Assembly: GCA_035602605.1 (NCBI GenBank)
Contig: DATNLZ010000069.1
Location: 1 to 64,000 of the forward strand
Direction: 5' to 3'
Length of the DNA stretch: 64,000 nucleotides
Origin: DASQHY01 sp035602605
GTDB taxonomy: Bacteria; Acidobacteriota; Terriglobia; Acidiferrales; UBA7541
Below, piece by piece: positions 36,038 to 45,799 of this stretch. Numbering within the stretch: position 1 is the first letter of the stretch; each line of letters begins with the position of its first letter. Made by a program: the position numbers and the translations under genes. The notes below the pieces were generated by a model. That model was not told where the DNA came from, did not search any database, and worked only from the letters and a program-made list of their open reading frames with translations.

Positions 36038-38239
36038 ATGAACAAGAAAAGCCATGGTCTTGTCGATCTGACGCGCCGGGAATTTCTGACGATCACTGCG
36101 GCGTCGTTGGTCTCCGCCGCAGACCTCAAACTCCAAAGAGAAGGACGTTTGTGGTACGCGGAAATGCGCCGGTGTGGGCAAATCAACTTCAACGAGCGCG
36201 ATCCTCTGACCATGGACGCGAATGCGTGGATGAACTACTGGGCCTCGTTGAAGGTCAACGCCGTGCTGCTCAACGGAGGTGGCATTGTGGCGTTTTATCC
36301 CACCGCAGTTCCCTACCATCATCGCAGCCCGTTTCTGGGCGCACGCGATCTGTTTGGAGATATGGTGACTGCGGCCAAGACACGCGGAATCAGGGTCGTC
36401 GCGCGCATGGATTGTAATTACGCTTACGAAGAAGCGTTCAAAGCACGCCCGCAATGGTTCGAACGCAACCTGAACGGATCTCCCCGGAAACATAACGAGT
36501 CACCCTGGCTTTACAAGACGTGCATGTTCAGCACCTACTTCACCGAGCAAATGCCCGCGATCTATCGTGAGATTAACCGGCGTTATCCTGTCGACGGTTT
36601 TTTTACGAACGGCTGGCCGAGCACCGGGGCTCTCGATGTCTGCTATTGCGAAAGTTGCCAGAGAGTTTACCGCGAGAAGGTCGGCGGCGTCCCTCCGTCG
36701 GAAACCGATCCCGCAAATCCCCTCTATCGCAAGTATTACGAAACCTACATGGATCGAATCCAGGAAATATGGAAGCAATGGGATTCCATCGCCAAAGAAA
36801 AGAAGTCCGATTCCACGTACGTAGGCAATTTGGGCGGCGGGATCCGCACGGTCAAGAACGTGAAAAACCTTGCAGGGGTGGCCAGTTGGTTTAATGCCGA
36901 CCACCAGGGCCGTTCGGGCGACACACCGATCTGGGATTGCGCCCAGCAAGGCCGCGTAGCGCAGTCGGTAATGCAGGGGCGCACCATTACCAATGTCACG
37001 GGCGCCTACAGCAACAGCCGGGTCACCTGGCGGCACGTCGCGAAGTCACCCGCCGAAACGACGCTGTGGATGGCTCAGACGACCGCGAGCGGCATGGTTC
37101 CCTGGTTTCATTGGCTTGGCGGCTCACCCGAAGACAATCGCTGGCGCGAAGTTGGCCGCTCTTTTTTCGACTGGATCGCGACTCACGAACAACACTTTCG
37201 CAACCGGCGCTCGATCGCCGACATAGCCGTGTTGTATCCGCAGAACACCATCGCCTTCTACAAGTCCGGTGGCGGGCCAGGAAACTGGCGTGGCGCGGAG
37301 CGCGCTCAGACGACCGAGTACCTTCAGGGGATGTATTACGCGCTGCTCGAAGGCCGCTTCTTGTTTGACTTTGTCCATGAGGGAAACCTCGATGCGGCAA
37401 CGCTGCGTAAATATCGCGCGCTTCTGCTACCCAATGCTGCGTATCTCAGTGATGGGCAGTGTGAGGCCATCCGGCAATACGTTGCCGGCGGCGGCTCGGT
37501 TCTCGCTACGTTTGAAACCTCCCGCTACAACGAGTGGGGCGATCCCCGGCCGAACTTTCAATTGTCCGATCTTTTTGGAGCGCACGCAGCGGGCGAAGTT
37601 ATCGGCCCTCGGGGAAACAGCTATGCGCGGATCGAAGCCCGCCATCCCATTCTCGATGGCTTCGATGGAACGGCCCTGCTGCCGGGCGCCGAGAACCGTG
37701 TTCCCTTGCGCGCGGACTCGATGCCGCTGACCTTGAGCGTTGTCCCGCCTTATCCCGCATTTCCACCGGAGATGGTGTACGCGAACCCGGCGCGCACAAC
37801 CGAACCGGCGGCCATCTTTCGCGAAACGGGAAAATCTCGTACCGCTTATTTTGCCGGAGACGTTGAGCGGACCTTCTGGCGCTCGGGAAATACCGATCTC
37901 AGTCAGTTGTTGCAGAACGCCATCAACTGGGTGCGCAGTACAGATCCTGTGGTTGCAATCAGCGGTGACGGAATTATCGAGGCATTTGCCTGGGAGACCG
38001 AGCCCGGCTATGCACTCCATCTACTCAACTATACAAACCCTAATATGACACACGGTTTTGTTCGCCGGTTTTATCCCCTAGGCCCACAACAGGTACGCTT
38101 TCGCGTGAATCGCGACCACGTACTCAAGAATGTGCGTGCGCTGCGCTCAGCAACCACTCTAAAATTTCAGCAACAAGCCGACACCGTCAGCTTCGAGGTG
38201 CCCGGCATTACCGATTACGAAGTGATAGCGTTGGTGTAA
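36038..38239 (+). CDS. Tat-exported GHL6-like glycoside hydrolase with beta-galactosidase trimerisation-like domain
   Basis: A 733-residue protein with a Tat leader (LTRREFLTIT, Arg13-Arg14). The N-terminal half is a TIM barrel like hypothetical glycosyl hydrolase 6 (GHL6): VNAVLLNGGG, RGIRVVARMDCNYAYEEAF, VDGFFTNGWPS and a CYCESC metal-binding-type motif. The middle to C-terminal part (about 395-560) resembles the beta-galactosidase trimerisation domain (VLYPQNTIAFY, YVAGGGSVLATFETS). A small beta domain ends it. It probably cleaves a glycan outside the cytoplasm; the substrate is unknown. Its stop is five bases from that of the convergent gene 38245-39705. Confidence 0.75.
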   Translation: MNKKSHGLVDLTRREFLTITAASLVSAADLKLQREGRLWYAEMRRCGQINFNERDPLTMDANAWMNYWASLKVNAVLLNGGGIVAFYPTAVPYHHRSPFLGARDLFGDMVTAAKTRGIRVVARMDCNYAYEEAFKARPQWFERNLNGSPRKHNESPWLYKTCMFSTYFTEQMPAIYREINRRYPVDGFFTNGWPSTGALDVCYCESCQRVYREKVGGVPPSETDPANPLYRKYYETYMDRIQEIWKQWDSIAKEKKSDSTYVGNLGGGIRTVKNVKNLAGVASWFNADHQGRSGDTPIWDCAQQGRVAQSVMQGRTITNVTGAYSNSRVTWRHVAKSPAETTLWMAQTTASGMVPWFHWLGGSPEDNRWREVGRSFFDWIATHEQHFRNRRSIADIAVLYPQNTIAFYKSGGGPGNWRGAERAQTTEYLQGMYYALLEGRFLFDFVHEGNLDAATLRKYRALLLPNAAYLSDGQCEAIRQYVAGGGSVLATFETSRYNEWGDPRPNFQLSDLFGAHAAGEVIGPRGNSYARIEARHPILDGFDGTALLPGAENRVPLRADSMPLTLSVVPPYPAFPPEMVYANPARTTEPAAIFRETGKSRTAYFAGDVERTFWRSGNTDLSQLLQNAINWVRSTDPVVAISGDGIIEAFAWETEPGYALHLLNYTNPNMTHGFVRRFYPLGPQQVRFRVNRDHVLKNVRALRSATTLKFQQQADTVSFEVPGITDYEVIALV

Positions 38240-38244
38240 TCCTC

Positions 38245-39705
38245 TTAGCCGCGCAACCCTTCTCCGGCCGCGCGCAGGTTGGCGAGCCGCATCTCGGAGT
38301 ACTTGCGCGAGAGGATCACACCGCTCGCCCCGCCGCGAAGCGCTGCTCGCACCGCCTCGCGCACATCCTGCGGCGCGGTTTTCTTTTCATCTTTGTTCGT
38401 CGGAATGTCGATATCGATACCGGGCCAGATCTTTACCGCGCTGCCTGCTCCGGCGAGCGCGCGGCGAGTTTCCCGCTCTACGTAATTGGCCGAAAGTCCT
38501 TTGCGGGGAAGGTCGGCCAGGCTGGCCTCCTCGTAGTTCTGCACTTTATAGGTAAGACCGAGGACCTGTTCTGGAGAGAAATCCCCGAACAGTGTCCGGC
38601 TGACGCTAGTCACATACGAGGCCAGCCGCGGTCCGCCGCTGTTGTTATACATCACCACTTTCAAGAAGTCCGAATACTTGCGAAACTCCGCGTAGTCCTG
38701 CTCGGCACGATAAAAAGGACTGAAGGAGTTGTTGTGCCATATGTGCCAGCCAACCGCTACGCCTGGCCGAATTGATTTGGCTACCCGGTAAATGTTCGCG
38801 TAAGCGTTCTGCTGCCCGTCATTCCACAGCTTTTCCCAGGCGAGAATCTCCGGATATTGGACCAGCAGTCGAAAGTAAGAGACAAAGTAGCCGTCGCTCG
38901 GATGCGACCCCGCCCTTCCGTCACCCACGAGCGATGCAAGTTTCGTGTAGCCTTCGATCGCTCGTTGCACATCGATGCCGCGGGACTTCGCTTCGCGCTT
39001 GCAAAAATCGCAAAAGCAGCAGACCTCATGAGGATTTGCTCGAGCACCACCGTGCACCGCTCCGATGGCATTGCCGAAGGGCCCTTGGCGCTCGCTTCCC
39101 CACATCACGCCGTCAATTGGATAGCTACGCACATAATCCTCGGTGAGCGCCTGCCAAAATGCTTGGACCTCGGGATTATGAAAGCAAACTGTTCCGGCCT
39201 TTTTGCCCGACAGGGTGACTTCCTGCAGGCGATCGATACCCTCCAGATCGCGACGAAAAACATCCTCATACCAGCAGAAGACCTTCATGCGTCGCGCCTG
39301 CGCCTTCGGTAGAACACTAGCGAGAACATCGAAGCCTGGATGGTCGGGCGCCTGGATCTTCTTGAGTGCAGTGTGCGCGTAGTACTGCTCGTGGGTTCGC
39401 GCAAAGTTCCCGCCATGGAAGTCGGTGTCATACTCCTGCTTCCCATGATCCGGTAATGGCTGATCGGGAACTTGCCGGCCCGCGATGCCCCGCCCATAGG
39501 TAAACGTGGCGATGAAGAGGGCGTTGATGCCGGCCTCGCTTTGAAAGCGGTCGAGCACCGCATCAACACCTTCGTCCACAAACGAAACAGCCCCCACCTG
39601 GATGCCAATTGTGCGGCTGTCGGTCGGCGCCTGCCGTGGAAAGCGCGACGCCATACCGGCAGCGGCTATCAATTTTGTAAATTCTCGCCTAGAGAGATCA
39701 CTCAT
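38245..39705 (-). CDS. Tat-exported TIM-barrel protein, GHL6-related
   Basis: ATG 39705 gives 486 residues with a Tat leader (LSRREFTKLIAA). The body is a likely TIM barrel: INALFIATFTYGRGIAG, RRMKVFCWYEDVF, YPIDGVMWGSERQG, then CCFCDFCKREAKSRGID, a Cys cluster like that in the neighbouring GHL6-like protein. A final Gly/Ala-rich segment has LRGGASGVILSRKYSEM, typical of a barrel end. No family-level function can be stated; a glycoside-active or carbohydrate-binding role fits the fold and context. No strong ribosome site precedes the ATG. It lies 62 bp downstream of the TonB receptor gene on the same strand. Confidence 0.65.
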   Translation of the reverse strand: MSDLSRREFTKLIAAAGMASRFPRQAPTDSRTIGIQVGAVSFVDEGVDAVLDRFQSEAGINALFIATFTYGRGIAGRQVPDQPLPDHGKQEYDTDFHGGNFARTHEQYYAHTALKKIQAPDHPGFDVLASVLPKAQARRMKVFCWYEDVFRRDLEGIDRLQEVTLSGKKAGTVCFHNPEVQAFWQALTEDYVRSYPIDGVMWGSERQGPFGNAIGAVHGGARANPHEVCCFCDFCKREAKSRGIDVQRAIEGYTKLASLVGDGRAGSHPSDGYFVSYFRLLVQYPEILAWEKLWNDGQQNAYANIYRVAKSIRPGVAVGWHIWHNNSFSPFYRAEQDYAEFRKYSDFLKVVMYNNSGGPRLASYVTSVSRTLFGDFSPEQVLGLTYKVQNYEEASLADLPRKGLSANYVERETRRALAGAGSAVKIWPGIDIDIPTNKDEKKTAPQDVREAVRAALRGGASGVILSRKYSEMRLANLRAAGEGLRG

Positions 39706-39767
39706 ATGTGCTTTGGGCTGAAGCCGCGTCCTTTCCAATCGGGAGTCGTTCTATAAATCGACGATCC

Positions 39768-42700
39768 CTAGAAAATATATTTCAAGGCTAATTGGAGCTT
39801 CCTACTTTGATCAGATTTGCTTGTAACTTGTCCGAAGGAGCCGCTCTTGGGATTGTTGTTGGCCCCACCCCAGTTGGGATGATTCAGCAAGTTGAAAACC
39901 TCAAGACGGAACTGCAGCCGCTGAATTTCGGTAACGGGAAAGTTTTTGCGAATGCCCAGATCCCAGCTCCAGAAGCCAGGGTTACGTAAGCCATTTCGCT
40001 TCTGTGCCCCGAAGGTCCCTGGCGCAGGTTGAGCAAATGCATTCTTATTGAACCACGTAGCTGAAGAAGTGAAAGAGGTCCGAGCCACGTCAGCACTAGC
40101 CACCTGATTCCAAAACTGCGCGCCGCTGCCTGGGCCCACGCCCGCAAAGTCATCCCCGGTACGCACCGAGAAGGGACCACCAGACTGGAATTGATTAATG
40201 CCTGAAATTTCCCAGTTTCCCGCAAGCCGGCGGAGTAGGCTCGAACTGCCCTTCAAGAAGGGCAGTTCGTAGATGTAATTCAAAATAAGCACGTGGGTTC
40301 TATCCAGGTCGGAGACGCCCCAGTAGGGGCGATCATCGTAGGCGTTTGGCAGCGTATCGGTCAGGTCCGACGAATTGTCATTGACCCTGGAAAGCGTATA
40401 GGCAACGCCGAATTGCAGCCCCGAAGAAAACCGCCTTTCGACGCTAACCTGCAAGCCATGATAAATCGATCGGCCGGAATTTTCGGATATACCTATGATT
40501 CCCATTCCCCGGAACGGCCGCAAAAAAGTAGGGTCGAAGCGGCCCGCCGTGGGCTTGGAAGGATCGATCAGCGGACAAAGACTGTTCGCGCACGTCCCGG
40601 GTAGGAGCTGATTGATATTTCGCTTTCGCTGGTTGTGCAGGCCCAACCGGCCTACATAGGCGACCTCGACGTTAGTGGCCCAAGGCAGTTCTCGCTGAAA
40701 CGTGGCGTTCCAGTTCCATGCCACCGGAATTTTTAGGACCAGATCTTGAATAGTCATATTGAAGGGAAAGACGGGCTTCTGGGCGCCAGCGGGCACATCC
40801 GCGCTTCCGTTGACCACGGTCTGTTGCGGCATAAATGGCGCGTTGCCGCCCAGGGCGGTGTCCCGGTTGATCATGGTTCGATTGGCGAATGCCCCGACGC
40901 CGGTGCGCAGAGCAGTTTTAGAATTGAAAGCATAGGCTAGTCCCAAGCGCGGCTGGAAAACATTCCAGTGGGTTTGTGAAAAACCGTCCGGGAGCCCGTG
41001 GTAAAGCCGTGTAAATTCACCGTTGTGAAGCACGAGGAAACGACCGCCTTCCGCGGAGGGTGGTCCATTGCCGGGCAAAACGATGCCGTTGAACGGGTCA
41101 CCGCTGACAATGAATCCGGCCTTAGGATCAACAACAGCGGCCTTGGCGGGATCGTAGAAATCGGGATCAAACATGGCAATACTGCCCCAGCGGCTGTGCC
41201 AAGGCGGCCAGTAGGCCCACCGCACACCGGCCTCGACGGTCAGTTTTTTCGTCGCCTTCCAATTGTCTTGAATAAAAAGGTCCACGCCTGTCGCCACCCA
41301 TGGAGTTTCAGGCTTGGTGCCAAATTCCGAGTAGTCGTTGAATAGACCTAAGGCGGCGTTGCCAAGGCCAAGTCCCGTGCCGCCGGAGCGGCTATCGAAG
41401 AAGCGAAACGCCCCGTTTTGATTATTGGTGGCTGGCGGCGTGGCTGTTGTGAGCTGAATCACGTCGTTCTGGCCAGAGCGTTCGATGAAGATCCCCCACT
41501 TGACCATATGATTCTTGACAATCTTCGTCGTATTGTTGGCCCACGCATACACGAAGCCCGCCCAGGTGCCTGGGTAGGGACCGGCATCGAGCGTGCTAAG
41601 CCCATCCATTCGTATCGTTGGAAGTTTTTCAGGGAACCACTTGGTTCCGGGAAAAAGAAACGGGTACTTGATACTGTACGTACTTCGGCGGCACCTCGCA
41701 CCGCAAGCCGGATCCTCGAAAATTGTCCCCTTTCCGTCGGAATTCGCAGAAAACGTGAACTCGTTAATCAACGTGGGAGAGATGGTGCTGGTAAGGCTGA
41801 TCACTCCCGTGGAATTCGGACGCGACCAGAGTTCCTGCATTCGCGTCAACCCGACGAGGGGATCGTCGAATCGCCACGGAATATGCGTCGCGCGAAACGA
41901 AATCCGATGTCTCTCGCTGGCCAGGTAATCGATCTTTATGGTGTCTTTGCGCAAGTCTGACCAAGCGTGTTCTGTACCGATCCAGTTGTCTGAACCCTGT
42001 TGAAAACCTGGCGTCGGCTGAGGGTAAGCATTCAATAATGCCAGGCCATTCGGGCTTAGCCAGGGGGTGCCATCCGGACGGTTGCCGGTAATTTTGTTGC
42101 CGGGGAAACAAGCGGCATCACCAGGTGCATTGCAGCTTCCCGCCTTGCTGGGATCTTTGATAAAACGCGCTTTGCCAAAAAATTTGTTCGAACCGTTGAG
42201 CAACTCGCTGAAGTCCCCGCCGCGCATGGCGAGACTCGGGACTGTCGCGGTCGTAGTGCGCTCTTCGCGTCGAGCGATCCATTCCTCGGCGACAAAGAAG
42301 AATAGCTTGCTTCGGTTGGAGTTGAACTTGGCGGGAATGAAGATCGGCCCGCCTACATCAAAGCCATACTGGTTGAAACGGAAAGCCGCCGGAGCCGAAG
42401 CCTCGCTCGCGCGTGGGCTGTGATTGCGTAGCCAGCTATTGGCATCGAGCCAGGAGTTACGAAAGTTCTCGATAAGATCGCCATGAAAATGCTGGGTTCC
42501 GCTTTTGGTGACGAAACGGATCTGCCCCGCTGAAGATCTCCCATATTCCGCTGAGTAGTTCGCGGTCAGAATTTGCACTTCCTGGATCGTATCGACGTTC
42601 TGCGCACCGAGCATTGAACCGGAAGACCGTGTGCGCGTCGCGATGGCACCATCAACCATAACCACATACTCGTCGGCACGCCCGCCATTGATGCTGAAGC

Positions 42701-43244
42701 CGCCATTGGTAACGTCGTCGGGCTGGAAGGCGCCGATTGAGCCGCCCCGGACGCCCGGCTTGAGCAAGGCCAGAAAAATTGGGTTGCGCCCGTTCAATGT
42801 AAGGTCCTGAATTTGACGGTTCTCGATCGTGCGGCTCACTTGCGCGGATTCGGTTTGTACCCGTGCAGCTGAGCCTTGTATCTCGACCGACTGCAGTACC
42901 GTTCCGACCGTAAGTTCGATATCCAGTGAAAGCCGGTCGGCGGAACTCAGCTTGACGCTCTTTTGGACAAACTTATTAAACCCCTCGGCTTCGACGGAGA
43001 TGGTATACAGTCCGACCACCAGATTCGGAAAGATATAATGGCCGCTCTCATTGGTCGTAGCGTGGTGCTCTTCGGCATTTCCTTCGTTGGTCGCGATAAC
43101 CTTAGCGCCGGCAACCACAGATCCCGACACGTCATGGACGAAGCCCGCGATCTGGCCGGAATCAAACTGCCCGAAGCTAGAGACCGAAACCAATAATAAA
43201 CTTCCGAGGACAATAACAATTGCCCGAGTGTAACTGCTGGTCAT
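39768..43244 (-). CDS. Oar-like TonB-dependent receptor
   Basis: ATG 43244 with GGGAGA upstream gives 1158 residues. The signal peptide ends near SSFGQ. The carboxypeptidase-regulatory domain follows (GQIAGFVHDVSGSVVAG). The plug contains LTLNGRNPIFLALLKPGV and NGGRADEYVVMVDGA, and the barrel runs to SRKLQLALKYIF with a terminal Phe. It should be an outer-membrane importer for a glycan or glycoside. Upstream, a near-consensus sigma-70 promoter is visible (43332-43359). The next gene upstream is the MFS transporter on the same strand, with a 202-bp gap, so transcription of the receptor probably starts at its own promoter. Confidence 0.87.
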   Translation of the reverse strand: MTSSYTRAIVIVLGSLLLVSVSSFGQFDSGQIAGFVHDVSGSVVAGAKVIATNEGNAEEHHATTNESGHYIFPNLVVGLYTISVEAEGFNKFVQKSVKLSSADRLSLDIELTVGTVLQSVEIQGSAARVQTESAQVSRTIENRQIQDLTLNGRNPIFLALLKPGVRGGSIGAFQPDDVTNGGFSINGGRADEYVVMVDGAIATRTRSSGSMLGAQNVDTIQEVQILTANYSAEYGRSSAGQIRFVTKSGTQHFHGDLIENFRNSWLDANSWLRNHSPRASEASAPAAFRFNQYGFDVGGPIFIPAKFNSNRSKLFFFVAEEWIARREERTTTATVPSLAMRGGDFSELLNGSNKFFGKARFIKDPSKAGSCNAPGDAACFPGNKITGNRPDGTPWLSPNGLALLNAYPQPTPGFQQGSDNWIGTEHAWSDLRKDTIKIDYLASERHRISFRATHIPWRFDDPLVGLTRMQELWSRPNSTGVISLTSTISPTLINEFTFSANSDGKGTIFEDPACGARCRRSTYSIKYPFLFPGTKWFPEKLPTIRMDGLSTLDAGPYPGTWAGFVYAWANNTTKIVKNHMVKWGIFIERSGQNDVIQLTTATPPATNNQNGAFRFFDSRSGGTGLGLGNAALGLFNDYSEFGTKPETPWVATGVDLFIQDNWKATKKLTVEAGVRWAYWPPWHSRWGSIAMFDPDFYDPAKAAVVDPKAGFIVSGDPFNGIVLPGNGPPSAEGGRFLVLHNGEFTRLYHGLPDGFSQTHWNVFQPRLGLAYAFNSKTALRTGVGAFANRTMINRDTALGGNAPFMPQQTVVNGSADVPAGAQKPVFPFNMTIQDLVLKIPVAWNWNATFQRELPWATNVEVAYVGRLGLHNQRKRNINQLLPGTCANSLCPLIDPSKPTAGRFDPTFLRPFRGMGIIGISENSGRSIYHGLQVSVERRFSSGLQFGVAYTLSRVNDNSSDLTDTLPNAYDDRPYWGVSDLDRTHVLILNYIYELPFLKGSSSLLRRLAGNWEISGINQFQSGGPFSVRTGDDFAGVGPGSGAQFWNQVASADVARTSFTSSATWFNKNAFAQPAPGTFGAQKRNGLRNPGFWSWDLGIRKNFPVTEIQRLQFRLEVFNLLNHPNWGGANNNPKSGSFGQVTSKSDQSRKLQLALKYIF

Positions 43245-43331
43245 CGAATTTCTCCCTGAACAACCCGTCTCGGCGTGTGAAAAGAGCACAGATTAGCTCG
43301 CGTAGCAATTGGCCACCCAGATAGGCAAACT

Positions 43332-43359
43332 CTTATAAGGCCTACACGCTCGTTGTCAA
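43332..43359 (-). promoter_or_regulatory. Strong sigma-70-type promoter of the TonB receptor gene
   Basis: On the minus strand, TTGACA (43359-43354, a perfect -35) and TATAAG (43337-43332, five of six for the -10) are separated by 16 bp, about 88 bp before the receptor ATG. This is the best promoter in the window. Confidence 0.62.
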
Positions 43360-43446
43360 GATTTATGTGGAATTGGAAATCGAGAGCATAAATCGTGTCC
43401 CATAGCACTTCGCTCTAAGAGCATGGCCTGCCGACTATGCGCTGGC

Positions 43447-44721
43447 CTATGCCGCCCCTTCAAGCGTTCGGATTTTCCCTAATTCTCCGATGAGGATATG
43501 TACGAGGACAAAAGCCACGAGGTACATCACTGAGCATACTGCAAAGACGGGCGCGAACGAGAAGTTCTGTACTATCCATCCGATATGCCACTGCGTGATT
43601 GCTCCGGCCGTCGCTCCCAGCGCCCCGCCGAAGCCGGAGATCGTACCCACGACGCTCTTTGGAAATACTTCAGCTGGAAGTGTGATGTTGCCCCACGCCG
43701 CATGACCGAACATGATCGCAGCCATTAAAACGATCGCCGTCGCGGAGCTCCCTACCCTGGTAACCAACAGACAGCAGATCGGCATCAGCAAAGAGACAAC
43801 CAGCATCGTTCCTTTCCTGGCGCGATTGATGGAGCATCCTCGGCTAATCAGAAAGCGAGGTATTGCGCCACTAGAGATATTTCCAAGTGTTAGAGCTACA
43901 TAGGGGATCCAGATATACTGGCCGACAGTTGCAAGATTGAAGCCGCGTTCCTGTTGGAAATACTTGGGAATCCAGAAAAAGAGAAAAAATGAAATTGGAT
44001 CGGTGAGCACTCGGGCAATGATGCAGCCCCAGCTTTCACGCATGCCCAATAATTTCCATATGGAAACAGGCTTTTGATTGTCGTCTACGGTTGAATCCCC
44101 GTCGGAAAGAATTAACCGTCTCTCGCTATCGCTCAGCTGAGGATGGGTTTGCGGCTGGCGATAAAACATTGACCAGAGCGCAACCCAGAAAAAACCCATG
44201 GCTCCCGTCGCCACGAAGGCAAATCGCCATCCCCAAGTCAATGCCACCCAGGATACAAACGGCACCGCAAGTGCCGCCCCCAGCGCTGTCCCGGCGTTGA
44301 AGATTCCCACTGCCAGGGCACGCTCGCGCATGGGGAACCATTCTGAGACTGCTTTGACTCCTCCAGGGAAATTCGCAGGCTCGGCTGCTCCTAGCAGGAA
44401 CCTAAAAAACCTGAATTGCAAAGCGGTGTGGGCAAATCCATGCAGCATGTTTGCCACGGACCACGCGGAAACGAAGATCAAGAAACCGCGCCGCGTGCCA
44501 AGATCATCCATCAATTTCCCGCTGACCGCATACATGACGGCATAGCTGATCAAAAATGAGGAAGTAATTCGGGAGTAATCAATTGTCGTAAGATGCAGCT
44601 CTCGCTGAATGGTGTCGGCAAGAACCGACAGCGTCTGCCGGTCGAGGTAATTCAACTCCGAAGATAGACACAACAAGCCGGCAATATACCAGCGTAGATT
44701 CTTGATGGGACGTCTGCTCAT
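43447..44721 (-). CDS. MFS transporter, anion:cation symporter (ExuT-like) family
   Basis: A 424-residue protein with 12 predicted helices. LNYLDRQTLSVLADTIQ near the N-terminus and GAAEPANFPGGVKAVSEWFP are signatures of the ACS family, which includes hexuronate and galactonate carriers. ATG 44721 with GCGGAG upstream is preferred to an overlapping GTG at 44724. It should import a sugar acid or similar anion with protons or sodium across the inner membrane. It follows NagA by 48 bp on the same strand. Confidence 0.83.
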   Translation of the reverse strand: MSRRPIKNLRWYIAGLLCLSSELNYLDRQTLSVLADTIQRELHLTTIDYSRITSSFLISYAVMYAVSGKLMDDLGTRRGFLIFVSAWSVANMLHGFAHTALQFRFFRFLLGAAEPANFPGGVKAVSEWFPMRERALAVGIFNAGTALGAALAVPFVSWVALTWGWRFAFVATGAMGFFWVALWSMFYRQPQTHPQLSDSERRLILSDGDSTVDDNQKPVSIWKLLGMRESWGCIIARVLTDPISFFLFFWIPKYFQQERGFNLATVGQYIWIPYVALTLGNISSGAIPRFLISRGCSINRARKGTMLVVSLLMPICCLLVTRVGSSATAIVLMAAIMFGHAAWGNITLPAEVFPKSVVGTISGFGGALGATAGAITQWHIGWIVQNFSFAPVFAVCSVMYLVAFVLVHILIGELGKIRTLEGAA

Positions 44722-44769
44722 CACTCCGCTTTCTCTGGCCGGCGAATTCCCAGCATCGAGTTACATGAC

Positions 44770-45744
44770 CTAATCGAAAACGGCGTTCACCGATAAACAG
44801 CAGTTAACCTCATCCCAGTCAGCCGACAGACGCCCAACCGGCTTCATACCCAAGAAACACGCGGGCAAGCTCGTGGCCATCGGAAGGACTTCGCTCAGCG
44901 GCAATCCCGCGAAGCGAACCGCATTGCTGATGGCGGTATTCATGGACAGCGAGGATCCGGCTAGATTTGGAGCGCCGGGCACTGAGACGCGGCCATCGGC
45001 GCTCAACTCAATATGCGCTTCTCCAACCGTGTAAGAGCCCGGTGGACACCCTGCGGCGGCGGTTGAATCGGTGACAAGAATCGAGCGGCAAGCTGATTTG
45101 GCACGCACCATCGATTTCACCGTTGCCGGCGGCAGATGATGGCCATCCACGATAAAGCTCGCGAACAATTCATCGGCTGCCAGTTGCTCCCAGACGAAGT
45201 TCGGGTGCCGGGGCAGCAGTTGGGCGCATCCGTTGCCCAGATGAGTGGAGAGCGTAGCTCCCGCGTTTACGGCATCGCGAATCTGCTGCGGTGACCCTGC
45301 AGTGTGACCGATGGCAACTCGGATACCGGACTCGGCGAGATGTTCGGTTACCTTCAGCGCGCCCGGGATTTCCGGTGCAAGTGTGACGAGAACAATGCGA
45401 CCTTCAGCGGCATCTTGCCTGCGCTTGAAGTCCTCCAAAGACGCCTCGGTCACATACTCTCGTGAATGCGCGCCACGCGGACCGTCTTGCGGGGAAATGT
45501 AGGGCCCTTCCATGTGAATGCCGGCAATGGCGGGATCGGAGAGATCCAGCAGCGCGCGGGCGCATCGTGCAAATCTCTCAAGAGAAGAGGTGATGAGGGT
45601 TGGCAGAAATCTCGTGACGCCGGTTGCCCGCAGAACGTTAATCGCATGTTTTAGTCGATCCGGTTGGCAGGCTGGACCGTTAAAATCCACGCCGGAAAAA
45701 CCGTTGACCTGCAGATCGAAAAAACCTGGAGACTCGATTTTCAT
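44770..45744 (-). CDS. nagA: N-acetylglucosamine-6-phosphate deacetylase
   Basis: A 324-residue amidohydrolase of the NagA family. FFDLQVNGFSGVDFN at the start matches the E. coli-type NagA first strand, where the usual HxH pair is replaced by Gln/Asn and one zinc is used. HMEGPYISPQDGPRGAH provides Glu, further ligands are His in AIGHTAG and THLGN, and the catalytic Asp is in ILVTDST. It removes acetate from GlcNAc-6-phosphate. The small N-terminal beta domain of about 40 residues found in NagA homologues is missing, so the protein is shorter than usual (about 380). It sits between a Gfo/Idh fragment and the MFS gene. Confidence 0.85.
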   Translation of the reverse strand: MKIESPGFFDLQVNGFSGVDFNGPACQPDRLKHAINVLRATGVTRFLPTLITSSLERFARCARALLDLSDPAIAGIHMEGPYISPQDGPRGAHSREYVTEASLEDFKRRQDAAEGRIVLVTLAPEIPGALKVTEHLAESGIRVAIGHTAGSPQQIRDAVNAGATLSTHLGNGCAQLLPRHPNFVWEQLAADELFASFIVDGHHLPPATVKSMVRAKSACRSILVTDSTAAAGCPPGSYTVGEAHIELSADGRVSVPGAPNLAGSSLSMNTAISNAVRFAGLPLSEVLPMATSLPACFLGMKPVGRLSADWDEVNCCLSVNAVFD

Positions 45745-45799
45745 CTCTGCGATATCCAAGCATGGACTCGTCCCATCAAATGGCTACAATTGGAAATAG

